DNA of 64,000 bases from Cepaea nemoralis. Its lineage: Eukaryota; Mollusca; Gastropoda; Stylommatophora; Helicidae. The position numbers were made by a program, and so were the translations under genes. Location: contig JACEFZ010027939.1 in NCBI GenBank assembly GCA_014155875.1, positions 1-64,000 of the forward strand. Direction: 5' to 3'. Of the stretch, positions 37,086 to 50,384 are shown in pieces. The notes below the pieces were generated by a model. That model saw only the letters and a list, made by a program, of their open reading frames with translations. It had not been told where the DNA came from and ran no database searches. Every line of letters begins with the position of its first letter. The stretch's first letter is position 1.

Positions 37086-37790
37086 TTTTCCACGCTTCAC
37101 ATCCATACAAAAGCACAGGTTCTATGTAGCACTTTAACATGAACTTGTTGCAATTGACATCTTTTTATTCGTCAGTATGCTTTCCATTTTGCAAAAGGCT
37201 ACTGTCGCCATGGCGATTCTTGTTCTAATCTCTTAAAGGCATTTCCCACTAGATGTAATGACTGTCCCGAGATAGTTGTAAAGATTCACATGTTTAAGAA
37301 TATTCACATTTACTTGTATATTGTATTCTGGTATTTGCTTCTTCTTGGTGACGACCATAATCTGTCTTCTTACAATTTAATTCTATCTCTAGTTGTTCAC
37401 TTTGTGCAACAACCGCATCTACTAAATGTTGCAGATCGTGCTCATTTTCTGTAATCAATACTGTATCATCCATATATCTAATGTTATTGATGTTACATTC
37501 CCCAGTGGTGATTCCTCTCGTATCTTCTAAATTTCAAAAGATATTTTCACTGCACAGGGGGAAAAAAAGGTATGGAGACTTTACACATCCTTGTCGCACA
37601 CCTATATAGGCTGATATTGACGCACTTCATTATCAATCTTTATGGCAGCTTGTTGTTTCCAATATATGGTTGTTTACAAGTCTCAGGTCTTTCCTATAAA
37701 TGTGTGGTAGATCTGCAAGCATCGTCATCACGTTGACATGTCTGACTTTATTGAAAGCACTAACGGTTGTCAATACAGCAAAGCAAAGCT
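37086..37790 (-). mobile_element. LINE-A RT fragment, decayed
   Basis: Reverse complement of the RT palm and thumb regions. The plus strand carries ATCAATACTGTATCATCC and CATATATCTAATGTTATTGA, the complement of the YADDTVL region. No intact frame remains. Confidence 0.75.
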
Positions 37791-37835
37791 GCTAATATGG
37801 CACTATCATGTGTGGTATGAAAACAAACAAAACAA

Positions 37836-38058
37836 ATGAAAACCGTAAATTCATGAGAGAAATTAGACGTGATGAATATTATGAGGAGGAATTAATTAGA
37901 AAACTTTGTGACACCCTGCAACAAAAGAACCAGAGAAAAGCAGAGCGTTAAATAATTGGATGGCCCAGTCTCATGGCATCATCGTGACAAGAACACAGAC
38001 CCGACCCTAGACTCTGGCGATTGCGTGAGATAGAAAACCAAATATATCGGCATGGCAC

Positions 38059-38151
<93 letters not shown>
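37836..38151 (+). mobile_element. Decayed LINE-A 3' end running into an ATG microsatellite
   Basis: AAACAAATGAAAACCGTAAA and GACTCTGGCGATTGCGTGAG match the 3' end of the family. GGCATGGCACATGATGATG continues as about 31 ATG units to 38151. The microsatellite evidently grew from the LINE tail. Confidence 0.75.
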
Positions 38152-38173
38152 TAAAAGAGACAACTGGGTTTAC

Positions 38174-38342
38174 CCTGCAGTGGTTGTCTGAGTGGTTATC
38201 AAGCGGTTAGCCTCTGCACTGTCGACTTTAGCCAGGGTGCCTCCCTTTGAAGAATATCTGGACTTGCATATAACCGCCGCCTCGTTCCACGTCAGAGCCG
38301 TGGTAATTGTTACAAACACTGTTTTGGCATTGACTGCCAGAG
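38174..38342 (-). CDS. Exon 2: N-terminal part of C-type lectin-like domain
   Basis: The acceptor is a pyrimidine-rich stretch ending CCCCACTAG; the donor is GCAGG before GTAAAC (phase 2). The translated core has the pattern TWNEAAVIC...GGTLAKVDSAEANRLI. This is the first helix, first conserved Cys and second-helix region of the CTLD fold (typically W-x-E-A...C...GG-x-L-A...E-N). The Cys of VIC is expected to pair with the terminal Cys of ATCE in exon 4. Before the domain are about 15 residues (AVNAKTVFVTITTA) forming the first strand. The phase 1 entry and phase 2 exit fit exons 1 and 3 exactly. Flanks are LINE-derived: an ATG repeat at 38055-38151 and a decayed LINE at 38430-38590. Confidence 0.85.
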
Positions 38343-38429
38343 CTAGTGGGGAAAAACGGATAATGTCAACTAATGTACGCCACAGTTTACTAACAATATA
38401 CAACTTGTTTTATTGCACGGGGAGGAATA

Positions 38430-38849
<420 letters not shown>

Positions 38850-40127
38850 CGAGGGCGAGTCAATAAGTAAGTCACACAGTTCAGTGGGATGGCAGGTAAA
38901 TGTAGTTGGTGTTTTCTACAGGTGTCATTAGATGACAGCAAAATCGAAATTTATATTTCCGTTCGTCAGGTGTCTCATGCGCATGCGCAGCGCATAAACA
39001 AAATGACGACTGTACTTACAACCAAAGTGCAACGTGCTGCTTTGCTTTTTTTGTGGGGAAAAGGACTGCCTGCAAAGGACATTCATAAGGAAATGCTTCC
39101 TGTTTATGCTGACAAATGTTTGTCCCGTAAAGCGGTGCATAGCTGGGTAGCAAAATTTTCTCAAGGTCGCTCTAAAATTGTTGATTAAATTCGATCTGGT
39201 CGTCGTGTTGAGATTGCAACAGAAGCATCCGTGAAGCGGGTGGAGGAGAAGATTAGAGGTGACAGGCGAGTAACGATAGATTATGTAGCATCTGCAATAG
39301 GGTGCTCCCATGGTTCAGCATACAGCATAATGCATGATCGATTGAAATTAAAGAAAGTATGCTCAAGGCTGGTACCCAGACAATTGAAGGAGGAACACAA
39401 AATGAACCGATTTGGCCTGTCCTTGCATCATCTCTGTCGGTACGGCGATGAAGGAGAAGACATGATGAACAGGACTGTTACAGGGGACGAATCTTGGGTG
39501 CATCACTACCAGCCCGAATCAAATCGTGCTTTAATGAAATGGAAACATGCTACTTCGCCTTGTGTCCAAAAATTCAAGGTTACGCCATCAGCAGGGAAGG
39601 TTATGCTGACAGTGTTCTGGGATTGTCAAGGTGTGCTTTTAACCAATTTCAAGACGAAAGGTGACAATGTGAATTCTGAATCTTACTGTGAAGTTCTATC
39701 GATGCTTCATGATGCAATTCGAAGAAAACGCTCAGGACTGCTGACTAAAGGAGTGGTGCTTCTTCATGACAATGTCAGACCACATACGCTCGATTAACAC
39801 AGGGGAAAGTTAACCAACTAAAGTGGAAAGTTACAGCCCCTAGCGATTTCCACCTTTTTGGTCCACTGAAACCCGACCTTGGAGGGAGACATTTCGCGAA
39901 TGACGCTGAAGTTGAATGAAAACGTGGGTTAGAAAACAGAGCACATAGTTCTATGCAACTGAATGGGAGGACTGATAAAACGATGGGATAAGTGCATCAA
40001 TGTTGGTGGAAATTATGTTGAGAAATAAAGGGACAATGTATGTATAAAAATAAACCGGTTTCAAGTTGTTATAACATTTAGTAATTTTTCTACAGCTATT
40101 TGTGACTTACTTATTGACTCCTCCTCG
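38850..40127 (+). mobile_element. Mariner element, TIR to TIR, 1,278 bp, TA target
   Basis: The left terminus CGAGGGCGAGTCAATAAGTA and the right terminus TACTTATTGACTCCTCCTCG are inverted repeats. TA flanks both ends (38848-38849, 40128-40129). The length is typical of mariner. The transposase inside is broken, so the copy is non-autonomous. It sits in intron 1 of the membrane-protein gene. Confidence 0.92.
39003..39935 (+). pseudogene. Mariner transposase, inactivated
   Basis: The N-terminal HTH region reads FLWGKGLPAKDIHKEMLPVY and SRKAVHSWVAKFSQGRSKIV. A TAA stop lies at 39186-39188. The frame resumes with DRRVTIDYVASAIGCSHGSA, VTGDESWVHHYQPESN (first catalytic Asp) and VVLLHDNVRPHT (second Asp). 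After that a stop and a shift occur, and PYSPDL, which carries the third Asp, is missing; APSDFHLFGPLK follows directly. The second large frame (39231-39797) is open but cannot encode an active D,D34D enzyme. Confidence 0.92.
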
Positions 40128-40134
40128 TAGACTT

Positions 40135-40193
40135 AGCGACGTACGGACGGGCGGGCAGGCGGGCGGGCGGACGGACGGACGGACGGACGGACG

Positions 40194-40249
<56 letters not shown>

Positions 40250-40378
40250 GTCGGGAACGGGAACTTATATAACTACTTATATGAATTAAATAAAATCCTC
40301 CACACCAGGAGCTGGGCGATGCCGGGCCGGGTCAGACAGACAGACCAGACAGACAGACAGACAGACAGACAGACAGGC

Positions 40379-40463
<85 letters not shown>

Positions 40464-40470
40464 TATATAA
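40135..40470. repeat. CGGA and CAGA microsatellites around a GGGCGATGCCGGGCCGGGTC module
   Basis: GGAC/CAGA runs flank a unit (40250-40345) reading GGGAACGGGAACTTATATAA then CACCAGGAGCTGGGCGATGC. This is the reverse complement of units repeated at 43130-43910. Confidence 0.9.
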
Positions 40471-40627
40471 CTGAAACGTCTGAATGTTTTATACTTAGAA
40501 ATAATATAGAATCGTATAAAGATCTGGGAATTTTAAAACAAGAAGGAGAAAGGGAAATGGCAAGTCTTCGGTATCACGGCAGATTGTCAGATAGTTTGAT
40601 GTGCTCCTTAACCTAAAGTGTAATCCA

Positions 40628-43115
40628 GGGGTGGGCGAACAACGGCCAGCGGGCCGCATGCGGTCCGGAAACTGATATCATGCGGCCCTCGAGGGCATTT
40701 AGAAATAACATGTGTACTTCGTGTTTAAGTTATTTTGTTGAAATTTACAGAATTTCATGTAAAGTTATGATTGTTTAAAAATTTTGGATAAAATTTCTTT
40801 CTAATTTTATATTTTTGTAAACAGACCTTGACCTTGAACATTGCTAAAATGCGAATTTATCAATTTTAATATAGAGAAATATTTATCGACATGCAAAAAT
40901 TTAGTAAGCATGATTTTATGAAAAACAGATATTTCTCCTGTGAATATAAATGATTTATTTTGCAAGAAAATATTAAATTTCAAAGTTATTTGCTGTTATA
41001 AATTATTTCCACATTTACAATGTTCAAATTAATTTATTTGTTGTAGTAGTCTTGATATATTTTTGACATTTATTCTGAGTTTACTCCTTGTTTTCCGAAT
41101 ATTTTATTTTCACACACAGCCGGAAGTAGGTTTTGTTTCATTTCCTTTTTAAAGTTTTGTAAAATTCTGTTAGAATTTTATTAAAACAATGAGTGTCATC
41201 TAAAAAACATAATATTGAAGATGATTGCAGTATTGTTAATGATGAATGGACAACAAAGTACTGTTTTGTAAAAGTTGGTAGCAAATCAGTTTGCTTGTTG
41301 TGTCGTGAGTCAGTGGCTGTCTTCAAGGAGTAAAATTTAAAAAGACATCAAACAAAACATTCCGATTTCGGATATAATTTAACAACCGAAGAGAGGGAAA
41401 GAAAATGCCTGTAGTTTGTGAAAAATTTTGAGAAACAGCAAACTGTTTTCATTAAACAGTCTTCAATTCAAGATGCAACAGAAGCTAGTCTTGTGCTGTC
41501 ACACAGAATTGTAAAACAGAAGAAGCCCTTTTCTGATGGCGAGTTCATTAAGGAATGTTGCAAGATGCAGCAAACATTATGTGTCCAGAACAAACAAAAA
41601 CATATTTAACAACATTACTTTATGAAGGAGAACTGTGGTCAGACGTGTTGACAAGATCAGTGACAATTTCATGCATAAACTTCAGGATGCAAGTAAACAA
41701 GTTTTGTGGTACTATCTTGCATTGGATGAGAGTACCGATGTACATGATATTGCCCAATTATTGATATTTATACGCGGAATAAACACTTCTTTCAAACTCA
41801 CTGAAGAGTTACTGAGTGTTGAGTCACTCAAAGACACAACCACAGGCCATGATATATTCAATGCTGTTACTAACTGTATTGAAAGAACTGGGTTGGTTTG
41901 GAACAAGATGGCAAGTGTTACAACTGACGGAGCTCGTGCTTTGACTGGAAAAAAGTTGATAAGTGATAAGATTAAAGCAGAATATCCTAACCACACATTA
42001 TTACCACTTCACCGTGTGATCCATCAAGAAAGTCTGTGTAAAACTGATTTGAATATCACGCATGCTATTGATCCATTTGTCAGTGTTATCAACCTCACCA
42101 TATCAAGAGCACTTAATAACAGACAGTTCAAGGCATTGCTTGACGATTTGGAAACTTAACTTTCCGACGTCCTGTACTACACCAGTGTTCGATGGCTGAG
42201 TCTCAGCAAGGTGTTGATGCGATTGTGGGACCTCAGAGAAGAAATAGTGATGTTCCTAGAGATGAAGGGCATTGAATGTGACTATACTACTAACATTACC
42301 ATTGTCAATAAAGAGTGGAAGTTAGTTTATGTTTGCCATTGAAATTATGGAAAAGTTAAATGAACTGAATGTCAAACTTCAGGGCAATGGTGTGTTTGCA
42401 CATGAATTGTATGTACATGTAAAATCATTTCAGGCAAAACTCTTACTGTTCTCCGGACAAGCAAATGAAAAAAGGTTTTGTCACTTCCCTTTGCTGAAAC
42501 AAGAAACCATTTCTGGTGAAATGACTGAAAAGTACAAAGCCTAATAAGATGCATTGACTGAAGAATTTGGATGGAGATTCCAAGATTTCAATAATTAGAG
42601 CCGCAGTTCAATATTCTCAGTTCCCCTTTTAGCGCAGAAGCTAATACAGCCACAGAGGACATACAGTTGGAGCTTCTTGACTTACAAGCAGATGATGACC
42701 TGAACAAGAAATTCAAGTCAGATGGTTTGCTGGATTTCTATGGATCTTTATCAGAAGAATAATTTCCCAACTTGAAAAATTTTGCAGCTAAACTTTTAAC
42801 ATTGTTTTGATCAACATACATTTGCGAACAAGCATTTCACTGCTTGAAGATCAACAAATCTAAGAATAGGTCTTTTTGTCGGACTGCAACTTGCATGCTA
42901 TCATGCAAATTACAACAAGTAAACTTGCTCCAGATTTCAAGCAGTTACATACATCTCATTAGAAATCAACAACTGTAGTGACAATGTGGTTGGTTTGTGT
43001 CTAAATTAAAGCCATTGATAGATAATTTTTAAAAAAATTCATTATAATAAAAAAAAATTGTAAAATCTTGTTAACAAATTAGGAAAGGTCTTTGTCCATA
43101 TTGTAAAATATAATG
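40628..43115 (+). mobile_element. hAT element (GTF2IRD2/ZBED-like transposase), decayed
   Basis: The left end CAGGGGTGGGCGAACAACGG fits hAT termini. The coding remnant starts near 41190. The right terminus was not found and the element may be truncated near 43115 by the TCTG-rich repeat. The AT-rich 40700-41130 part is 5' non-coding sequence. It lies in intron 1. Confidence 0.8.
41190..42965 (+). pseudogene. hAT transposase pseudogene
   Basis: Broken frames in order: KVGSKSVCLLCRESVAVFKE followed by RHQTKH (BED-type zinc-finger pattern); FEKQQTVFIKQSSIQDATEA; YLALDESTDVHDIAQLLIFI and SVTTDGARALTGKK (RNase-H-like catalytic core with the first Asp regions); PFVSVINLTISRALNNRQFK; SVRWLSLSKVL; and a C-terminal dimerisation-like stretch (CEQAFHCLKINKSKNR). 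The best-preserved frame is 41635-42159. Multiple stops and shifts make it inactive. Domestication is not suggested. Confidence 0.85.
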
Positions 43116-43119
43116 TACT

Positions 43120-43912
<793 letters not shown>

Positions 43913-43989
43913 CATTTATTGGTTGCAGTTAGAACAACCTTAGATAAACGAAGACCAACTTACAAAAAGCATTAGAAAGAGCACTTGAA

Positions 43990-44757
43990 AGATCTTTACA
44001 TCTTCCCCAACAATTAACTTGGGTAAATGGAGCAGCGGCAGCAGCAGCAGAAAAAGAAGAAGAAAAAGGAGGAGTAGGAGCTGGGAGGAGGAAGAGGGAG
44101 GTGGAGGGAGGAGGAGGAGAAAGAGAGAAGAGGAGGATGGAGGAGGGAGAGGGAGGAGAAGAGGAAGAGGGTAGGAGGTGGAGGAGGGGAGAGGAGGAGG
44201 AGGAATATAACGCATAAGCCTGTAGATGTAATAATGGCTGAAGTTGTTCCATGTCTTCTTAGAGTTGGCGACAGTGTAAAGAAATATAAAATCTTCAAAC
44301 TTGATAGAGATAAGGTAACTATTATTTATTCATTCTTTAAGCAAAAAAAGATGAGTTACAATGTTATGCATTGTGCATTATTTTTATGAAAACTTTGAAA
44401 ATGCCTTACAGATTGTATCATTATTTATTATAACTCATATGCCGGTACATAACTATGGACAAAGAGTTTATAAATCTTTGAAAACGATGCCACAATATGA
44501 CTATAAGTTATACAGAAAAGTTATGCCCCTTGAAATAACATTTACAGAGTTAAGTCCCCTGAAATATATGAAATTATAATGAAAAATGAAAAATGAAATA
44601 ATATTGGGTAAGCAGCCGATTTAACACTAAAAAAATATGACAGTGGGCTGCGCTGAAATGAAAGGAAGACGTGTAGAAAATTTCATCTCAATCGGATGGG
44701 CTGTTCGCGAGCGCATAAAGGACATACATACATACATACATACATACATACATACAT

Positions 44758-44791
<34 letters not shown>

Positions 44792-44820
44792 GGAGATCGC
44801 CTTTTATATATAAGATAAGT
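43990..44820 (+). other. GGA-rich tract and 3' part of a dispersed repeat
   Basis: 44035-44210 is purine-rich GGA/GAA sequence. The stretch 44220-44700 ends with ATTTCATCTCAATCGGATGG and GCGAGCGCATAAAGGACATA, then CATA and CAGA runs to 44791. That looks like the 3' end of the element whose start (CTAGCTGACACGGCC) is at 43119. A short frame at 44234-44314 (MAEVVPCLLRVGDSVKKYKI) precedes GTAACT, but I would not call it an exon. Confidence 0.45.
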
Positions 44821-44984
44821 GTATAAGTAAAATAAAATTGCAACAATTAGTTATTTATACTGTTTAATAACGTATACATAATTCATAATTACTTATATTG
44901 TGATAGGTTGCTGTAAACAAAGTGGACATAATATATATGTGCCCCCCCCCCTTTCCACCCCCCAATAACAGCTTTACATTTGTG

Positions 44985-45265
44985 AATGTGGCTCCGCGCA
45001 CAAAAAGTTTCACAAAGGTTTGCGAACGCGGTTCGTGAGCCGGGTACCAGGTGTTCGAAACTCAGCCGCGACCGATTTGTGCAGCAGACCATGTCGCGTT
45101 GTGTTATAACGTGCAGGTATGGGAGCCGGTCATTCAGAAAACAATGGCAAACTACTGAATGTAAAAACTTGCCTACTACATCAACAGCAGCTGAAAAAAT
45201 GCTGGTGTTGACTGCAACGTCCTGCAAGGGATACGCAACATTTAGAGGTGTTATCAACTGTAAGG
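44985..45265 (+). mobile_element. SINE-2 copy
   Basis: AACAATGGCAAACTACTGAA, ACATCAACAGCAGCTGAAAA and ATGCTGGTGTTGACTGCAAC match the SINE-2 body. The head is GGTGTTCGAAACTCAGCC. Open frames in this stretch are incidental. Confidence 0.8.
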
Positions 45266-45344
45266 AGAAACTATCAATGGAGTTCGCCATGCAGAATGTC
45301 TGTGACACGGTTGCCGTATGAATAAATTAGGCCACAACGGTTTG

Positions 45345-45530
45345 TGAGCCGCCGTAGCCCATTGGCTAGCACGCATACCCACTGGACCCTTGTTATGTAT
45401 TCATATCTCCTCGAGGTAGCATGTTTTCATTGACCTGAGGTCCCAAGTCGATCCAGCCTAAAATAGGTATAAGAACATGACCAGGGAAGTAGAGGCGGCC
45501 GGCGTGGTATTGACCACATCACCTATCTAA
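45345..45530 (+). mobile_element. SINE-3 copy
   Basis: The head GCCCATTGGCTAGCACGC is tRNA-like. The tail GGCGTGGTATTGACCACATC recurs in opposite orientation at 50400 and 62210. It is probably a third tRNA-derived SINE family. Confidence 0.6.
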
Positions 45531-46462
45531 TACCGACTGGTCTATAGTTAACGCAGTTTCATAATCTTGCCACAGGGTACGAAATCAGTAGCTGCAATTT
45601 TGAAATAACAGCTTTGCGATAATTTTCATATATGTATGAGCGTTGGCAGTTCAGAACGCAATGCCAAACAACTGAATGTAACATTGCCTACAAAATCACA
45701 GTCAAGAAATGCTGGTATTGATTGTGAAGTCCTGTAAAGCAGTGCTTCCCAAACTTTCACTTTCGCGGACCGACATGACATTTTCCGTTTGCACCAGGGA
45801 CCGGTGCCGTTAAAAAAAAAAAATAATTTCTCCTTGTAATCTGGAATTTTATATGTCCTCAATATACATTTTAATATACATATAAGATTTAACGTAATTG
45901 TGGGTGTTGTTCCGGTGCGCTAGATACTGCTCCATAATATTATTGGATGACGGTGATTTATTTAATGGTGGTCCCATTTCCAAGAGTAAACATTTTATTG
46001 TAGAGATTTACAAATTCAACATTTTTTTTTCAAATGTCAAAACTACATTTAGGTCTTCGTGTAAAGGTGTATATAGTCGTATACACCGACAGTAATGAAC
46101 ACCAATATAAAATAAACATACAAAATATATTTTGAAAAAAGATACTAAATCAGATTTTAAACAAGCTGACTAACTTACAGTATGTTGTAATAAAAGTGAT
46201 TTAATGGTCAGCTGCTAACAGTAACTATTTAATGCGAGGGGCGGAACTGTTTATTATTTACAAAACGATGCGGATATCATGTTTTTAGAAAAGGACACTC
46301 TTGTTTTTAAAAAGTTCTAAACAATCCTCGAAGAGAAAATATTTAATTTTTTTCTTACATTTTATTTTACTCACGTTGCGGACCGGCAAAGAAGGGCTCG
46401 CGGACCTGCACCGGTCCGCAGACCTCCACTTTGGGAAGCACTGCTGTAAAGGACATGCCACT
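45530..46462 (+). mobile_element. SINE-2 copy split by a hAT MITE
   Basis: The SINE body (CAATGCCAAACAACTGAATG, ATGCTGGTATTGATTGTGAA) is cut at TCCTGTAAAG and continues as GGACATGCCA after the insertion. Confidence 0.82.
45740..46443. mobile_element. hAT MITE, 704 bp, with perfect 8-bp target duplication
   Basis: The termini CAGTGCTTCCCAAACTTTC and ACTTTGGGAAGCACTG are inverted. The target duplication CTGTAAAG is exact at 45732-45739 and 46444-46451. Both ends carry GC-rich subterminal GCGGACC/GGTCCGC sequence (GGACCGGTGCC; GCACCGGTCCGC). There is no transposase inside. It inserted into a SINE-2 copy, so it is younger than that SINE. Confidence 0.95.
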
Positions 46463-49234
46463 AACTTGAGTTGAGTTGTGTTGAGTTAAGAACCTACATC
46501 ATTGCACTCAGGACATTCCCATACGTGCTCCGTCCCCTCGTTCAACAGCCAGCGAAGAGTCATACTACTAATCGTTCCCACCGCTATCTGATTAAAAGTT
46601 CTCCTGGTCTTCCCTCTCAATTTTGAGATTCTTCCAGAACCCCTGCCGATCCCCCGCAATCTCATTCTTTCCACATATGGGTTCTCAGTCTGTTCCTCCG
46701 CCTTCTCCACCTGGTCTCACAAGCGCACGACCACCTCCCCCTTGTCCATAGGCAATCTACCACCAAGAGGTGCATTCCCTGCTAGCCTATCAGCCTGTTC
46801 ATTCCCCCGCACCCCCGCATGGCCAGGGCAAAATATCCATACAATTCTCACAATCTGTGACCTCTGAAGCGACGATAGCCATTCCACACGAAACATTCCT
46901 TTCTCCACCTTACTAAGCATACTCTTTGAATCCGTAATGAATACAATGTGTGCTGCAGTAGTCTCATCTAGCCAACGGAATGCCGCTGTTACTGCCTCCA
47001 CCTCCATTCTCATGCTGGAGGCCGTAGTCTCATATGCCAGACTCTCCTTTTTCAAGACTCGTCCATTAGCCTTTGCAATAAAACCCCAACCACTACGTCT
47101 GTTTCTCACCACTGACCCATCGGTGTAGATGACTATGTCACTTGATGTGTGTTACTCTGGATCAGCCGTTACACTTCAAACTCAGCGCGGCCTGCTGTCC
47201 ATTCCCTGCACTCACAACCCAGTGTTATTATTACATTGTGTCCGGAACTTTAACCCACTCTTTTTCACGCATGATGGTCTCTAGATCATACACTTGACGT
47301 ATAGAAAGTTCCGCATGTGCCATTCAGGACCTGCCTCGTCTTAGTCTATGACCCTTGACTATATCGATGGCTACTTGCAGCGGGTGATCCCTATCTGCAG
47401 CAACTCTCAGGTACCATTTGGCCTGAAGGACCCTATGCCTATCCATCATTGTTGGTAGCGCCAGGATATGCCTCATGCATATAATTGGTGTGTCCTTTGT
47501 GCACCCCAGGATTACCCGCATGGCAGCATTTTGTATGCGCCCCAACCTTTCAAGCTGGCTCTTTGATACAGTCAGCAGCCCCAAACCATGCTCAATAACA
47601 GAAATTATTAACTGCTGAAAGAGACTGTACAGCATCCTCTGATCTACCCCGGTTGCTGCCATATCCCTCAATGCATTAAGTGCCCTACAAGTCTTCACCA
47701 CCAAAACTTCCACATGATCCTTAAAAGACAAACACCTGTCAAAGGTGATGCCCAAGTACTTCAATTTACTCTCTCGACTAATAGGACAGCCATTCAACAT
47801 AATACCTGGTACGTCTGCCTTGACGATCCGGTTATACGGGGAGTACCACACGACCGATGCCTTGTCTGGGTTTATAACGGCCCCTGCATCCCTGTACCAC
47901 TCCGCCACCCTGTTTACTGCCACCTGTAAGTCTTTCTCCAAACTGGCCCTGTCTCTGCCCTGTCTGTACACCAACACATCATCTGCAAATGTCGAGATTC
48001 TACCCACACCTGGTGTCTCAATAGCTGCGATTTTGCTGGTGTAGACATTAAAGAGCACTGGGGACAAGGCAGATCCCCGTGGCAACCCAGGTGTAATAGT
48101 ACAGGGGTCAGAAGTCCAGATAATCCATGCGCAATGCAACCTTACGCTCATAAAGGACTGCGGCATCCCATCTAACAAGGCAAGGGCAGACCTCCATGTC
48201 CAACAGTGTGTGTATTAACCGTTCATACCTGACCCTGTTATACGCATCCTCCAGGTCAAGAGCTACTGCCACTGTCTCCTGTTTATCATGGAAGCCCTCG
48301 TAGACATCAAATGCAAAAGTCACAGGATTGGCCCAAGTGTCCTTCCTAGGCCGTTAACTCCCGAGCCCTTGTGGGAAACAGATTACGACTTTCCAAATGT
48401 CGCTGGAGCCTGCGTGCTACTATCTTTTCGAGGACTTTGCCATACGTGTTTTGCTTGCTTATGATTCGGTATCCATTAAGTCTGGAGTGATCCTTACCTG
48501 GCTTTGGGAGTGAGACCAGGTAGTTATGCAGCCAATCGTAGGGTATTTCCGCCGTATTGATGCTTAGGCTGAAACAAAGAGCCATCTCCTTCAAGTCCCC
48601 ATCATTTATGTTACTCATATGGGAGTACCTCACCCCATCCGAACCTTGCGCTGTGTCTTTAGCCCGCTTCAGTACCCGTCTAATATCATCCACCTTAATC
48701 TCACAGTCCTCCTTCCTAGTGACCAGTGACAAGGTTTCTCTGACGCTATCTCTAATAGCTCTAACTCGCTGATCCGTCTGTTTTAAAAATCGCTCAAGAA
48801 AAGCCTCCCCTTTGTCCTTGTCAGTTGTCATAGGTCGGTATTTATCATCATAAACGGTACCATGTGTACCAGGCATCACCTGTCTCTTCATCTGCCGGTG
48901 CAGCTTCCAGAATTTACCCAATGTCAAATCCCCGCCGGCTTCATTTATAAACTGTTCCCACTTAATCCTTTTTGCCTCTGCTGCCTGGAGTTTAAAATCC
49001 TGCACCTTTACTTTTTTATGTCTTTCAGCCTCCTCCTATTCTGTTTCAACTGAATTGGTTGTTCTCCGCACCCTCTGCCAATTCCTTATGGCCGACCTCT
49101 TTTCCCTCCATCAGCAAGAGCAGTACCCTGTCTGTTCTCTCCCGACCTGTCCCATTGCTTGGCGCGGGCATTGAAGTCACCACATATCAGATACCTGGTT
49201 CCAGGGGTTCCACTGAACCTTTCAACCAGTCCCA
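46463..49234 (-). mobile_element. I-like LINE with RT and RNase H, disrupted
   Basis: In minus-strand order: an endonuclease remnant RYLICGDFNARAKQWDRSGE (about 49200-49100); RT N-terminal part (49005-48346, YDWLHNYLVSLPKPGKDHSR); RT palm (48178-47324) with PGLPRGSALSPVLFNVYTSK and STFADDVLVYRQGRDR; RNase H (47112-46717) with FITDSKSMLS and CPGHAGVRGNEQADRLAG; and a short 3' frame ending WECPECND. An RNase H domain is typical of I/Nimbus-like clades. The 3' end carries AACTCAA repeats. Frames are separated by shifts and stops. It lies in intron 1, next to the MITE. Confidence 0.88.

Positions 49235-49237
<3 letters not shown>

Positions 49238-49318
<81 letters not shown>
49238..49318. repeat. 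CT microsatellite
   Basis: Pure CT run joining the 5'-truncated I-like LINE and a LINE-A copy. Confidence 0.95.
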
Positions 49319-49319
<1 letters not shown>

Positions 49320-50135
49320 GTAGCACTGCAACACTCTTTTTATCTCGTTTCAATTGATATCTTTTTATTGGTCAGTATGTTTTTCATCTTGCAAAAGGCT
49401 ACCTTCGCAATGGCAATTCTTTTTCTAATCTCTTCAAGGCATCTCCCATCAGATGTTATGACTGTGCCGAGATAAATGTATCGATTCACTTGCTTAAGAA
49501 TATGCCCATTTACTCGTATATCACATTGTGGTATTTCCTTCTTCCCAGTGACGACCATAGTCTGTGTCTTCTTAATATTCAGTTCTAGACCCAATTTTTC
49601 ACTGTGTGCAACAACTGCATCTACTAAATTTTGCAGGTTCTGTTCATTTTCTGCACTCAAGACTGTATCATCTGCGTATCTAATGTTATTGATGTGTCGT
49701 CCCCAATGTTGATTCCTTCCATATCTTCTATATTTCTGAAAATATTTTCACTGTACAGGGAAAAAAGATCTGGAGACATTACACATCCTTGTCTCACGCC
49801 TCTTTTAATAGGCTGATATTCACCTACTTTGTTATCAATTCTGATGGCAGCTTGCTGTTTCCAATATATGGTTTTTACAAGTCTAAGGTCTTTTCCATCA
49901 ATTTGTAGATCTTCAAGCATCCTTATCATGTCGACATGTCTCACTTTATCGAAAGCCTTTGTGTAGTCAATAAAGCAAAGATATAGATCTTTGTTTACTT
50001 CTATAGAACATTCAATTACTGTTCTCAGTATATACACAGCATTTACTGTGCCCTTGCCTTTTACAAACCCACATTGTTCATCTCCTATTTCGGGTTGCAT
50101 CCTGTATCTGAGAATTGCTGTTAGTTTATAGAAGA
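49319..50135 (-). mobile_element. LINE-A RT fragment
   Basis: Minus-strand frames: 50100-49657 (MQPEIGDEQCGFVKGKGTVN, FIDYTKAFDKVRHVDMIRML, GVRQGCVMSPDLFSLYSENI) and 49660-49340 (LVDAVVAHSEKLGLELNIKK, YLGTVITSDGRCLEEIRKRI). The YADD region falls at a small deletion between the frames. Neither end is complete. Confidence 0.88.
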
Positions 50136-50384
50136 CCTATCTGGGAGTAACTACAAGGTCAAAACCTCAGATAATTAATACAGTAGCTCTGTAACATACC
50201 CCTTCCCACCACCCCACAGCAAGCTATATTCGTTATTACGCCTGGGCAAACATACATAGTAAATAGCAGTACAGACGGGCTCAAACTTGCTAACCAGAAA
50301 ATAGCTAATAAAACAAGGTAAAGGACTCTACCCCCCAAAATCGGGGACATTGAATATATGGTGCTAACCCCGTATGTCTAAAGA

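Noticed and set aside
44234..44314. Possible small exon MAEVVPCLLRVGDSVKKYKI... before GTAACT
   Set aside because: It sits inside what looks like a dispersed repeat, has no partner exon of matching phase nearby, and resembles no family I know.
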